A DNA stretch of 64,000 nucleotides from Paragyromitra xinjiangensis. Its lineage: Eukaryota; Ascomycota; Pezizomycetes; Pezizales; Discinaceae. Under the pieces are notes generated by a model. It was not told where the DNA came from, made no database searches, and saw only the letters and a program-made list of their open reading frames with translations. The stretch covers positions 992,001-1,056,000 of the forward strand of contig JBCAMK010000022.1 in NCBI GenBank assembly GCA_038503065.1, read 5' to 3'. Position numbers and translations under genes: made by a program. Every line of letters starts with the position of its first letter. Position 1 is the first letter of the stretch. Positions 1 through 11,380 of this stretch are shown here, piece after piece.

Positions 1-782
1 TGGGTAATGCGCATAGCCGCCAAGAGATTTTCTATGCGCCTGGGCAACTTGGGATGAAATGCAAAGGAAGAAAAAAAATTGATTTCGGCGGTTTTTGCTT
101 TTTCTTCTTGTCTATTTTTTTTCTTCATTTTCTATTCGGGGATCGGAGTTTGTGAACCACCTGAATGTGAGACAAAGGGAAGGAGGGAAAGAGAACCGAT
201 GATTCCTGTTTTTTCTTTGAGAGCTCTTGTTTGCGAGATTGAGTGAAGGGAGTCTTAATTAAGTATGGAAAGCGCTAGTGACGTTGTGTTGATGTCTCTC
301 GTGTTCTGAATCCCAAGTTTCTTCGCTCGTCGCCCCTTTCGCAAATTGTCCGTCGCCTATCGTATGATGCTCTTCCGGATCAGATGATGCCACGCACCAG
401 ATCCGGAAAATCAACATCATCACGAGAGCACGAGAGCAGAGAGCGGCCCTGAGAACAACAACCGAGTCTCGCCCGAAGAAACCCTAGCCCTGCGAATTTT
501 TCGCTCAGAGCTTCCCACTCGCCCGGAACCACGCCATAACTTGATTTTCTGCTGTGACTTCTTCTTTCTCCTTCGTCACTTGATTGTTCTTTTCTGTTTA
601 TTCCCGTTCGCTCTTAGCTACTACCCACTACTACTACCACTGCTATACTGCTCCTGTATCTACCCCTCTAGTCGACTGATTTATCTACTGATTTGTCTAT
701 TTTTGTTTGTTGTACTCCTTTGAGCGAAAACTATTTTTTTTCAACTCGCAAGTTCGGATCATTGCAGGAGATAAAACCGAAA
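1..782. other. Upstream region of the AFG1 gene
   Basis: No coding region is supported here. The last 300 bases are pyrimidine-rich and look like the promoter and 5' leader of the AFG1 gene. A CAG at 769-771 just before the start codon could be the 3' end of a leader intron. Nothing else is recognised. Confidence 0.5.
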
Positions 783-2551
783 ATGATGTTTGCCACCCGT
801 CGAGCGCTCACACGGCGAGTTGCGATTGCTGCCCCTTCCAGGGCCCTGGCACCGCGGGGTACCGTTAACGCGAGAAGCTTACACGCTGGGAAACCAGTGG
901 TGCGTTCTCGCAGCGGGACCGTGCTGTCGTATGGGATTGGGTCTTCGGTCCCAAGAGCTGTTGTGACTGGGAGCTATGGTCAGAGGAGGGGAATGATGTC
1001 TGCGATGATGGAGGAGGAGGAGGAAATGGAGATGCATGGTATGATCTTTTTTTTTCTTTCTTTCTGGGCCTTATGGTTGGCTGATGGTGTTTGTAGAGGA
1101 GCAGATGCAACTGGGTCCGTTGGATCAGTATCAACAGTGGGTTTCGCAGGGGAAGCTACGGGACGACGAGTATCAACGAGGTATGCTAGCTCTTGCTCTT
1201 TAGCGTTGATTGGAACGTGAAGTTTGTAGGGGCTGTGGTTGATGTGGAAACTGGTCAATAGGCATTGTCATGAATCTTCAGAAGCTCCATGATGACCTCC
1301 ATTACTACACCCCGCCAGCTATTGTCCATCCTTCCATAGCTGCCCTGACAGCTCCTCCCAGGACGTCCTTAATGGATGCCTTGTTTCGTCGGAAAGTCCA
1401 TGCGGCTCCAGTGACCCAGATTCCTGCAAACGTGCCAAAAGGCATGTACCTATTTGGCGAGGTTGGGTGTGGAAAGACGATGTTGATGGACATGTTCTAC
1501 AACACGCTTCCTCCAAATATCACCTCAAAAACCCGTATTCATTTCCACCATTTCATGCAAGATGTGCATCGGCGGTTACATCGTCTCAAGATGACTCATG
1601 GGCCTGATTTCGATGCGATCCCGTTTGTTGGCGCCGATATTGCGAGTGCCGCATCCGTCCTCTGTTTTGATGAATTCCAGTGCACCGATGTCGCCGATGC
1701 TATGATCCTTCGGCGTCTGCTCGAATGCCTTATGTCCCATGGCGTTGTCTTGGTTGCCACCTCTAACCGCCATCCAGATGACCTGTACAAGAATGGAATT
1801 CAGAGACAGTCATTCCTTCCCTGCATTGCGCTGCTGAATAAGGCATTAACCGTCATCAACCTAAATTCCCCCACTGATTACCGTAAGATTCCGCGGCCAG
1901 CGTCAGGGGTTTACCACTACCCGTTGGACTCAAACGCCCTCGCACATGCAAATAAGTGGTTCACGTATTTTTCAGATCCAGAAGACCCGCCGAGACCGAG
2001 AGCTCATACAATCTGGGGGCGTCAGGTTAGAGTGCCGATGGCGAGTGGACGCGCGGCGAGGTTTAGATTCGATGAGTTGTGCGGGAGCGCGACGTCTGCT
2101 GCGGATTACCTGGAGCTGTGTAGACATTATCGGAGTTTTGTGGTGACGGATGTGCCAGCGATGGATCACAAGAGTAGGGATTTGGCGAGAAGGTTTATCA
2201 CGTTCGTGGATGCGGTTTATGAGAGTAAGGTATGTGGTGTTTTTTTGAGGCTCTGGGGGGGTTCTTATCAGTAACGTCACGGCTGACTCGTTGCAGGCTA
2301 AGCTGGTTTTGACAACATCCATGCCCCTAAATCAGCTGTTCGTATCGGCAGATGAGATGAAGTCTGCCGCTTCTGAAGAAGGCGAGGGGATGGATGCTGC
2401 CATGAGGAACCTCATGGATGATCTGGGCATGAATATGCAGAAGCTGAAGGATAGCAATATTTTCAGTGGCGATGAGGAACGGTTTGCGTTTGCAAGAGCT
2501 CTGAGCAGACTGAGTGAGATGGGAAGTATGATATGGATAGAAAGAGATTAA
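783..2551 (+). CDS. AFG1: AFG1/LACE1-family mitochondrial AAA-like ATPase
   Basis: Exons 783-1038, 1097-1180, 1262-2229 and 2297-2551 give about 520 residues. AFG1 proteins are mitochondrial inner-membrane-associated ATPases linked to quality control and turnover of respiratory-chain subunits. Visible are an Arg-rich, acid-free N-terminus like a mitochondrial presequence, the GPLDQYQ segment spliced from exon 2, Walker A GEVGCGKT (about residues 179-186) and Walker B LCFDEF (about 247-252). All introns have GT-AG borders and phases that join family sequence, for example QKLHDDL directly after the second intron. Two consecutive ATGs (783, 786) open the frame and either could be used. The family assignment is firm; mitochondrial location is inferred from the leader and the family. 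Confidence 0.95.
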
Positions 2552-3650
2552 TAGAGCTGAAGAAGAAGAAGTGGGTGAGAGAGTGTGTTTATAGGAGGGC
2601 AGGAGAAAGGTTAGGCTAAAAGCTGAAGAAGAGCGGTAGGTTTTGAGGGGGATGAGCACTCTCTTTTGGTTTCTTTCCTTTGTGCTTGGTTTCTTATCTT
2701 GGGAGTACATAAGTGTGGGTGTTTTTTTGCATTCCGTTTTTCATATCTGGCATTTTTCATTTGTCGATTTGGGATTCGCGGCTCACTAGAGGTCCGTGTT
2801 CATTGGTGGAGGGCAGATAGAGGGTGGGAAAAGTGATAGATGACCCGGGACAAACGGCTGGCATAGGGGTACAACATCATGCTTGCGATCGATCGCGATG
2901 GAAGTCTTTCTCTGCTCTCGATGGAGTTTTTTCTTTGCCTCTTGGGTTTTAGTGGTGTTTGGGGTTGGTGTAAATGGCTGATAAGGCTAAAATGGGCGGG
3001 TTTTTCTAATATTATTTTATTTTTCCTACTGTTTTTTTCTTAGTTTCTTTTGACTATTATATGCATGTATACTAGAGATACAGCCAGCTACATGTAGCCT
3101 TCGGTTGCGTATTGCTGCAAGGGCGTTTCTACTAGTTTAGTCAATTTGGTTATCTTATTTTATTTTTCTGACGATAGAGACTTAGCCTCTTTCTTGCTTG
3201 CTTCTCTCGTATCAGGGTTTTCCGCCTTGGGATAGTGATAGCTGGGGGTGGGGTGTTGGGTGGAGATCTCCAGGGAAGTTGCCATATTCATCTGATAAGA
3301 TGGAGAGGATGGATGGAAGGAGATAGCCGTTGCTGTGGTTACGGAGGCTTAACAACGGCAACAAACAACAACGCAGCAAAACTCCACATATGCCAATATG
3401 CCATGCATGTGCCGGAGCCCATTTGTACACGTCCATCCGCACCGACCAACTATCTCTTCTCATTTTCTCTTTCCCCTCTTCATTCCTCCTGACTGCGTTT
3501 CCCCCCCTTCTCCGTTCTTGCTACGTTTACGACCGTTTTAACGAGCTACGCACATACCACTACTACAAGACAAGACAAGACAAAACGAACTGCATACTAG
3601 TGTACTCCATTACTTCTGTTTGCAAACATTGTTTGTAGCTCCCGTAAACA
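2552..3650. other. AFG1 3' region and chitin synthase promoter/leader
   Basis: No gene seen. Positions 3000-3060 are AT-rich and T-tracted. Positions 3450-3650 form a CT-rich stretch directly upstream of the chitin synthase start, typical of fungal leaders. A TACATGTA palindrome lies at 3089-3096. Confidence 0.5.
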
Positions 3651-6600
3651 ATGGGGACTCCCTATGGCTCTGGCCCTCCAGACTACACAAGTAACCCACC
3701 ATCCTACGATCTGAACGACGACGACCATCCTCCTCCGCACAACCTCCCAGCAGGACAGCAAATGCGACTGCTAGGCAGTATGGACGAATCCATGTATCAA
3801 GAGTACGTTCTCCTACCCTCCCACCCGAGTTCCACTAACAATCTCAGACCTAGCACACCCCACCGCTCCTACCACCCTAATAACCAATACCAAGAGCTTC
3901 TCCCGCCACTACAGCGAAGCCCAAGCCCTCAACTACGAAGTGTGAACACCGCAATCGGATACGTACCCTCGCACTCCCCAGCGCCTAGCTACGGCGGGAG
4001 CCAAACCGCGATAAGATACGATGCGCCATTGAGCCCAACCCCATCGAGAATGGGCTCACAATACGCAACAGCGTACTCTCCTTCCCGGGCTTCAATCTCT
4101 CGGATTTCGGGCTCGCGTCCATGGTCGCCTTCAACGCAGGGTGGAGAGCGTCGCTCGTGGACTCCGTCTACTCGGGGTGGGGTTCCCGTTGATAGAGCGT
4201 GGACTCCATCGAGAGCTACTGCGAGAACGGAGTATACGAGGCCGCCGCCGAGTGTGACGTATGAACCGGTTGATATTAATGGATCCCCGAGACCGGGAAC
4301 TCCGAATAGTATGGTTTCGAGGTATAGTAAGGGGAGCTCGAAACGGTCGTCGGTTGTTGCGGAACGGGTGTATGCGTTGGAGAGGGATAGGCATTCTTTT
4401 AGGAGTGAGGAGACGGCGATTCCTATAGAGAGTGATTTGGGAGAGCATGGGTATACGTATACGGATGTGGAGGATGATGAGAGTGCGTTTGGTCCGGCTG
4501 GGAGTAATGGGAGTTTGGATTACTCTCCGGAGAGGAATAATACGCAGAGTGTATTGAGTACTGGGACGATGGAGACGGACCGTACGTATACGGCGTTGGA
4601 GACGGATGATGAGAAGGGGGTTACGGCGAAGGGAGGGCATTTTGGGCCTGCTCCGCAAGCCCCACAGACGAGGAGGGGACTGAATCGACAGGCGCTTATG
4701 ACGAAGAAGCAGGTGAAGTTGATTAATGGGGAGCTTATTCTGGATTGTAAGATTCCGACGATTTTGTACTCGTTCTTGCCGAGACGGGATGCGCAGGAGT
4801 TTACGCATATGAGGTATACGGCGGTCACTTGCGATCCGGACGAGTATGTAAGTCGTGGGTATCTGTTGAGACAGAATATGGACCCAACACGCAGGGAGAC
4901 AGAGCTGTTTATTTGTGTCACGATGTATAACGAGAACGAGATCTTGTTTACGAGGACTATGCACGGTGTCATGCGCAATATTGCGCATTTCTGCGCCAGG
5001 AGTAAGTCTCGTGTGTGGGGCAAGGACGGGTGGAAGAAGATCGTTGTGTGTATCGTTGCCGATGGCCGTCAGAAGGTGCACCCGCGTGTACTGGATGCTC
5101 TTGCTGCTATGGGGGTGTATCAAGATGGTATTGCGAAGAACTCGGTTAATGGCAGGGAGGTCAAGGCTCATGTGTATGAGTACACTACTCAGGTGTCGCT
5201 TGATGCGGATCTGAAGTTTAAGGGTGCCGAGAAGGGGATTGTGCCGGTGCAGATGGTGTTCTGTTTGAAGGAAAAGAACGCAAAGAAGCTCAACAGTCAC
5301 AGATGGTTCTTTAACGCCTTTGGAGCTACCTTGAGTCCTAATGTGTGTATCCTTCTCGACGTCGGTACTCGCCCGGGGAATACCTCACTGTATCATCTGT
5401 GGAAGGCCTTCGACACGGACTCGAATGTCGCTGGTGCGTGTGGAGAGATCAAGGCTATGAAGGGGAAGGGCTGGATGGGCCTATTCAACCCGCTCGTGGC
5501 TTCGCAGAATTTCGAGTATAAGATGTCTAACATCCTCGATAAGCCGCTTGAGTCTGTGTTTGGATATATTACGGTTCTTCCTGGTGCGCTGAGTGCATAC
5601 CGGTACCATGCGTTGCAGAATGATGAGAATGGTCATGGCCCGTTGAGTCAGTATTTCAAGGGCGAGACGCTGCATGGCAAGGATGCTGATGTGTTTACGG
5701 CCAATATGTATTTGGCCGAGGACCGCATTCTGTGTTGGGAGCTAGTCGCGAAGAGGAGTGAACGATGGGTGTTGAAGTATGTTCGTTCTGCGACGGGAGA
5801 GACAGACGTACCGGATACGGTGCCGGAGTTTATTTCGCAGAGAAGACGCTGGCTGAACGGAGCATTCTTTGCGGCGATATTCTCCCTGGCGCATTTTAAG
5901 CAGATTTGGGCAACGGATCATACGGTGCTGAGGAAGATATTGTTGCATTTTGAGTTTGTGTATCAGTTTGCTAGTTTGGTGTTTACATTTTTCTCGTTGG
6001 TGAGTTTTCGAGTCCCTGTGCGAGTGAGGGTTGGTGATTGTGGCTAATGATTGGTGTGCAGGCGAACTTTTATCTTACTTTCTATTTCGTCGCTGGTTCT
6101 CTCGCGGATCATAGACTCGATCCTTTCGGCAATGGTTGGGGTGCTCGCATCTTTGTTTTCCTCCGCTTTCTATGTGTTCTCCTCATCTGCACTCAGTTTA
6201 TTGTATGCATGGGCAACCGACCGCAAGGTGCACGCAGGATGTTCCTCTCCTCGATGATCGCGTATGCGGTTATTATGGCTTACACGACGTTCTGCGGAAC
6301 CTACATTATCATCAAGAGCTTCATGGGAGGCGTTGGTTCTGAGAAAACGCCTATGGTCATCGGGGATAATTTATTTACGAACATGATCATCAGCGTTGGC
6401 AGCACGATCGGCGTATACTTCCTCATGAGCTTCCTGTATCTGGACCCCTGGCACATGTTCACGAGTGCCGCGCAGTACTTTATGATGTTGCCGAGCTACA
6501 TCTGCACTCTACAGGTCTATGCGTTCTGTAACACTCACGATGTCTCGTGGGGTACTAAGGGTGATAATACTGTATCTGTGGATCTTGGTGCTGCCGTCGG

Positions 6601-7118
6601 GAGTAAAGGTGATACGGTCGAGTTGGAGATGCCATCTGAGCAGCTGGATATCGATTCTGGATACGATGATGCGTTGAGGAATCTCAGGGATCGTTTGGAA
6701 GTGCCGGTTGAGCCGATCTCGGAGGGTCAGATTCAGGAGGATTATTATAGGGCTGTGAGAACGTATGTTGTTGTTGTGTGGATGGTGGCGAATGCTGTGT
6801 TGGCGATGATTGTGACGGAGGCGTATGCTGTGAATGAGATGGATGGGAACTTTTATTTGAAGTGTGAGTTTTTCCTGATGGTGTCCTTGGAGTTTTTGGA
6901 GTTTGAGCTAATGATTTGGGTTAGTTCTGTTGTGGTCTGTTGCCGCGCTTGCTGTGTTTAGAGCTGTTGGGTCAACAACGTATCTCGTCCTCCAGGGACT
7001 ACACCGGTTCGTGGAGGGACGGGTTAAGTTTGATCCGACGATTATTACGAATAAGTTCCAGCCACCGTGGAAGCAGAAGTTGGTTATCCCGAGTTCGAGT
7101 AATCTCGGGAAGGCCTGA
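3651..7118 (+). CDS. Chitin synthase (division 1, probably class I)
   Basis: Exons 3651-5999, 6062-6863 and 6925-7118 give about 1114 residues. This plasma-membrane glycosyltransferase polymerises UDP-GlcNAc into chitin. Residues 1-345 are a Pro/Ser/Tyr-rich, probably disordered extension. The catalytic core follows, with [20 protein letters not shown] (about 690-692) and QRRRW (about 730-734). Several membrane helices come after that, including the [11 protein letters not shown] segment and a C-terminal pair split by the last intron. Both introns are GT-AG and in phase (0 and 1). The first exon may hide a further 45-nt in-frame intron at 3803-3847, which would shorten the extension by 15 residues. 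At about 1100 residues it is longer than the usual 900 because of the N-terminus. The class call rests on recalled core sequence and is tentative. Confidence 0.97.
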
Positions 7119-7924
7119 TTGGTAGATGTTTTTATGAATTTCTTATGTCATTGTGATGTTCGGAAGTGGTACATAATGATTTAGTTAGCGGCGGGTATGA
7201 TATGTCGTATGGGAAGGATTTGTAGATGGAATTCGTTTCTCTTTTGTTATTTTTTTTGGTGGGGTTTGCTGGCTTTGGGTATATACCATGATTTGTATTT
7301 TTTTCGCTTTTTTTTGTTCATATGTGACGTTTTGGTGAGCGGGATTGCTCTTCTGGATAGGAGGTCTGCTGTTTTTTTTTACGTTTTACTTTGTTATCTT
7401 ATGATTTCTTTTTGAGATGTTTCTTTTTGCGGGAAGCTGGTTGGGGTGGGGGTATTTTATAGGAAGAGGACGGTGGGACGCCGTGGGGTGCGATATATTA
7501 TGGTGTGTTTAATGTGTTATGACTATTATGAAAAGCACTTTTTTTATGAATATCCGGTGAGGTCTCGTGATGTTGTAATGACTGCCTTGATGGATGTTGG
7601 TTCCGTCCTCTGGTTGAGTGGAGTTGGCGCTGTGTTTGAGGGGTTTTGTTTCTTTTGGTTATTGAGGTTTAGATTAGAAGATTGGGACTGAAGCATGTTG
7701 TTCAATGGAGGAGCTCTAGCTGCAGCCACATATCGATCGGGAGCTTTCTTTTGCCGGGCCGCTCGCCTTGATGGCGTTTAACTTGCTTTTTAGACTGGGT
7801 TGGGAATTGCTTTTTGTCTGGCAGGGTGAGGCTGTATCTATGCGGGATTGGCCTACTGTGTTGAATAGTCATGGCTTTCTTAAAAACGAAGTTTGTAATC
7901 ATTGCAAACCTAATCAGGTTTAAC
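7119..7924. other. Chitin synthase 3' region, T-rich
   Basis: No gene. The stretch is T-rich with long T runs (7240-7420) and then ordinary sequence up to a sharp rise in GC near 7925, where the retroelement remnant begins. No convincing LTR or primer-binding site was found. Confidence 0.5.
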
Positions 7925-7987
7925 GTGGCAGCTCAACGCCGCTCAGGAGCTGTCGCCGTCCTCCGCACATCTGTGATCGGCCAATAG

Positions 7988-9406
7988 CTCGCCACCCGCC
8001 TCACCGTCTTCTCCGCCTTCCCAGAAGGACTCTCTGCCGCCGCCGCTACCCGCTGCTGCGACTTCTCCCAGTTGTCGCCCGTGTCCAGAACGCCGCCACC
8101 CAGGTTCTCCAGACCGCTGTCGCCACCGCTCTCCCTTCGGTCACGGACTTTACCACCGCCCCTGACCTCACCGATGCCATCCGCCGCCTCCCTCGTCCAA
8201 TTAGCTGAGATTCTTCTCAACGACACTGGTGTTACCATGGGTTCAAAAGACCCTGCCACCGTCGCCGAGGAAATCTGGAATGCTCTCGCCGCACCTGCTG
8301 AACATCCCGCCTGGCTGCCTGCCTGGGCTACGGAGGCATTCTTCCAAGACCCCGCTAATGCCCCCTTCGCCGCCGCCATAGCCCCCGCTATCAATGACGC
8401 TCAGGGAGGGTTAGACATGAACGCCTTCGCTGCTGCCCTCGCTGCCAGACTCCGCTCAGACCCTGCCTCTCACGCTCCTCGTGCCCCTGCCGCCTGTGAC
8501 CTCCCCGCTTTCTCCGGAGCCATGGGTGAATACCGCGAGTGGCGTGATGCCTTCCTCTCTGCTGTCGCCGCCGCCGGATCCACCACTACTGCGGACTTTC
8601 AGGCCGCAATTGAGGCCGCCATGGCCAAATTCACTGACACTGCTTCCTCTTGGGCCCAGGGTATTACGCCCACAGACTTCACCACCGCCGCCGCCTTCAT
8701 CGACCGGATGGACACCACATTTATCACCGCCGATTATGTCGATGAGGCTCGTCGCTCCCTGTCTGCTTGGCGCTGCCCTGCTGCTGCTTCCTGGACTACG
8801 TTCATCATGGAATTCGAATTCCGCTGCCGAGAAGCTGGACGCTTTGACGCCCCCGACGCTGCTACTACCCCCGGATCTGTCCTTGCTGAGGCTTTTATTG
8901 CTAAGGTAACTAGGGAAACGCGTCAGGAGCTGGTCCGACACTTTGGGGTCCTCTCGACCCAAAGTTACCAGAACTTAAAGGATTTTGCCGCCCCCCGTTG
9001 GATCCCGTCTGCTGCCCCCGCCGCCGATGGCCCCGTCCGTCGCTCCGCCCCCACTTTTGCTGGCCCTCTCACAGCTCCTCCTGCAGCTCCTCCCGTAGCC
9101 CCTCCCGCTGGTAATCGCACCGGCAGCAATGATGTCCGCCGCCGCCGCCGTGGGATCGCCAGCAGCTCCGACGAGCCTGGCTCCGCCGTCCCCCGCGAAT
9201 TCCGTGGTAGTATCTACAACAAAATCGATGCCGACGCCGCCCAAAACCAGGCGGCTAGGGAAAGGAATGCCCGAGTCCGGGGAGCGGACCGTTGTGAGAG
9301 TTGCCGCCGCCCCCGGGCTGATCACAGAGGTGATCATGTCTTCCGTCAGGTTTCTGCTTTCCGTGGGCCTAAAGTTGTCGCCGCTGCTGCTGCAGCCAGC
9401 CAGTGA
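7988..9406 (+). pseudogene. Gag-like polyprotein fragment of the retroelement
   Basis: The frame is open from 7988, but the first Met is at 8174 and the preceding 120 bases make a low-complexity Pro/Ser string in this frame, while another frame gives Gag-like helical sequence. This points to two opposing frameshifts near 8070 and 8195. The first is close to an AGTTGTC stretch. Codon use (strong C in third positions) is unlike every host gene in the window. The end carries an Arg-rich segment and a Cys/His cluster that could be a degenerate nucleocapsid zinc knuckle. Confidence 0.65.
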
Positions 9407-9998
9407 AAATGCTTGGGGAGACCGCGCCGTTCCTGGATCCAGTGTCGGTATTTTTGGTTCGTTTTCTTCTCTCCCCTCCCCTTCCGCCTCCTTCGTGTCC
9501 GCTTCTACCCCTCCCCCGCCGACTAGTACACCCGTACAATTGAAGGAGGAGCCTTTCGCTCTGGTCTCTGCTGCTCTCCTCTCCGGCTTAGAAATCGCTG
9601 ACTCTTTTTCCTGCACAAGTCTTTTGGGATTTGTTGCGGAAGATTTGTTGGAGGTTCCTTTTGTTGGTCTGAGGGACACAGGGTCGGATGTGGATTTGGT
9701 TCCTTCTTCCTTTGTAGCTAGTTTAAAAATAAAGTTTCTCCTCACCCTCTTGCTGTGCCGGTTTGTTTGGGGCCAAACGAACAATTATATTGTTTCTACC
9801 GTTGTGCTCCCCTGTCGTCTTGGTGACGAATTCTTTAAACATGAATTCAGAATACCTGACCCTACATCTGGCGCAAAATATTCTTTTGAGAAAACGTTTG
9901 CAATACTATGGGTTTTGGGTGGGATAAAGATAGAACTATGTAGCGTACTATACAAGCCATCTCAGTGGGCAAATCATAATTTCTGGGAATCCGCCTAA
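9407..9998 (+). pseudogene. Retropepsin-like protease fragment
   Basis: The frame after the Gag stop, shifted by +1, contains a DTGSDVDLVP active-site segment of aspartic retropepsins and, after two further apparent frame switches, the core-like IVSTVVLPCRLGD segment. Composition returns to host-like AT content from about 9700 on, and no reverse transcriptase follows. The element is therefore truncated within or just after protease. Confidence 0.6.
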
Positions 9999-11380
9999 AA
10001 TAGAGAAAATACCTGAGCACGCTATTACGAATCATACATGTTGTTTTACTTGACAGTTTCCCCAGCACCTGGGGTGAAAAAAAATACAGGAACGCAACTA
10101 CATAACTGTATCCTGCAACACATGTACTCTTGGTCTACGATATGAACCTGAAAATGTCTTTTGGCAGGATAACTTTTGATTCGCCCCGCGACAACGCTTC
10201 ACAGTTTGGTTGGCTAAATTCATACCCCTGTTTTCAGGTACTTATGGTAGACCACGAGTACGACCTACAGCTACTGCATCGTTGCCCTGTTCTCAAAATT
10301 TCTTCCCCATTTGCTTTCCGTGAAAAATTGAGTACAGCCAACCCACGATCACCTTTCTAAGTGCGCTTTTTTTTTATAGCCTGCCTAGCATACGTTTTGT
10401 GATAGGGGGATAACAGGAGAGCGAAGAAAATGCTAAACCTGAGGTGTATGACTATTTTATACCAGTATCAAGGTGTGAACCTTGGGGAACTATCAGTCGC
10501 GGTGCTCTTCGGGTTTGGTTATATGCCTTCGTCCTTTTACTCTAATCGAGTAAACTGATAGCCACAATTTCTAGTCAGTGGGTGTTGAGTCAGGGCAGGC
10601 AGCGGCTGGTTTCTAGATATATGGGGATAAGGAAAGCACCATTTTCCACCCCAGTGAATGGCTAACGCAGGAACTCCTGGGTATGGTTTGGTAGTAAGAC
10701 CTCTTCTACTAAATCATAGGTAAGATCTAGCACATATCGTAAGAGGCCTTGGAGTCTATCTAGTTCTAATGTTAAAGAGAGATAAACGATACTCGGATTA
10801 CCGTCAAGTTTTAGGCGATACCCTTATAGTAGGCGATCTCGGCTTTAAACGAGGCTGAAGTCCTTCTCGCCGGTTAAAAGCTTCTATCCCCTTTTTTTCC
10901 GCAAGGTTCCTCTAGGAGTATCACCTGAAACTTGATAGTAGACGATCTAGGGCGAGAAAGATGTCAAATTTGGGTTTACCTAGCCCTTAAGTAAAGCCTT
11001 AAGAGATGCAACGCATCCATCTGAATCTGTAAAGTGCATGACTTCGTACGACCCAACCACTTACATAGTCCAAATAATGAGATGAGACGTGAAGGAGATC
11101 TAGATTGGAAGCCTAGGTCGAATTAACGGTCGTCTAAAGCCAGTTCCCTGTCTTAATAGGATTCTGGGAGACTATTTCTTTGTTTCCCGCCGCACACGTG
11201 CCTTGTGTCTTGGCGTGTAAATTGATCCCTATGAACGCCACCAACCGCGGTTCCCTTTGTTTACATGCTTCACGTCAGCATCAACACCACTTCCTATATC
11301 AATAACAACCCTACACATCTCATTTTTCAGAAGCCGCTGTTATCCCTTTGAAACCTACCCTTATTGTTTTACCGACAAGA
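9999..11380. other. Gene-free stretch with degenerate repeats
   Basis: No coding region recognised. An imperfect inverted pair lies at about 10802-10830 and 10911-10940 (shared core TCAAGTTT.AGG.GATAC), and TAGTAGRCGATCT occurs as a direct repeat in the same place, suggesting scrambled transposon remains. Confidence 0.4.

Larger units (their letters stand above)
7925..9998 (+). mobile_element. Decayed LTR-retrotransposon remnant (Gag plus retropepsin, Ty3-like)
   Basis: A GC-rich, Gcc-biased block encodes a Gag-like protein, mainly in one frame from 7988 to 9406, with an Ala-rich helical body, a PAFSGAMGEYREWRDAF segment typical of Gag, and a Cys-X2-Cys...His...His cluster near 9293. A +1 frame from about 9407 carries a retropepsin-like LRDTGSDVD active-site motif near 9668-9694. 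Reverse transcriptase, RNase H and integrase are absent. Residues 8072-8190 read sensibly only in another frame, which implies two compensating indels, and the protease part also switches frame. Ty3-type order (Gag then protease) fits but is not proven without the RT. I read it as an inactive 5' fragment; no LTRs were located. Confidence 0.75.

Noticed and set aside
4131..5300. Long Arg/Ile/Leu-rich minus-strand frame inside the chitin synthase gene.
   Set aside because: It is the antisense shadow of a strongly coding region; composition is typical of such shadows and no family resemblance exists.
10802..10953. Imperfect inverted and direct repeats sharing TCAAGTTT and TAGTAGRCGATCT.
   Set aside because: Matches are only about 20 of 25 bases and the arrangement is mixed, so no defined element can be drawn.
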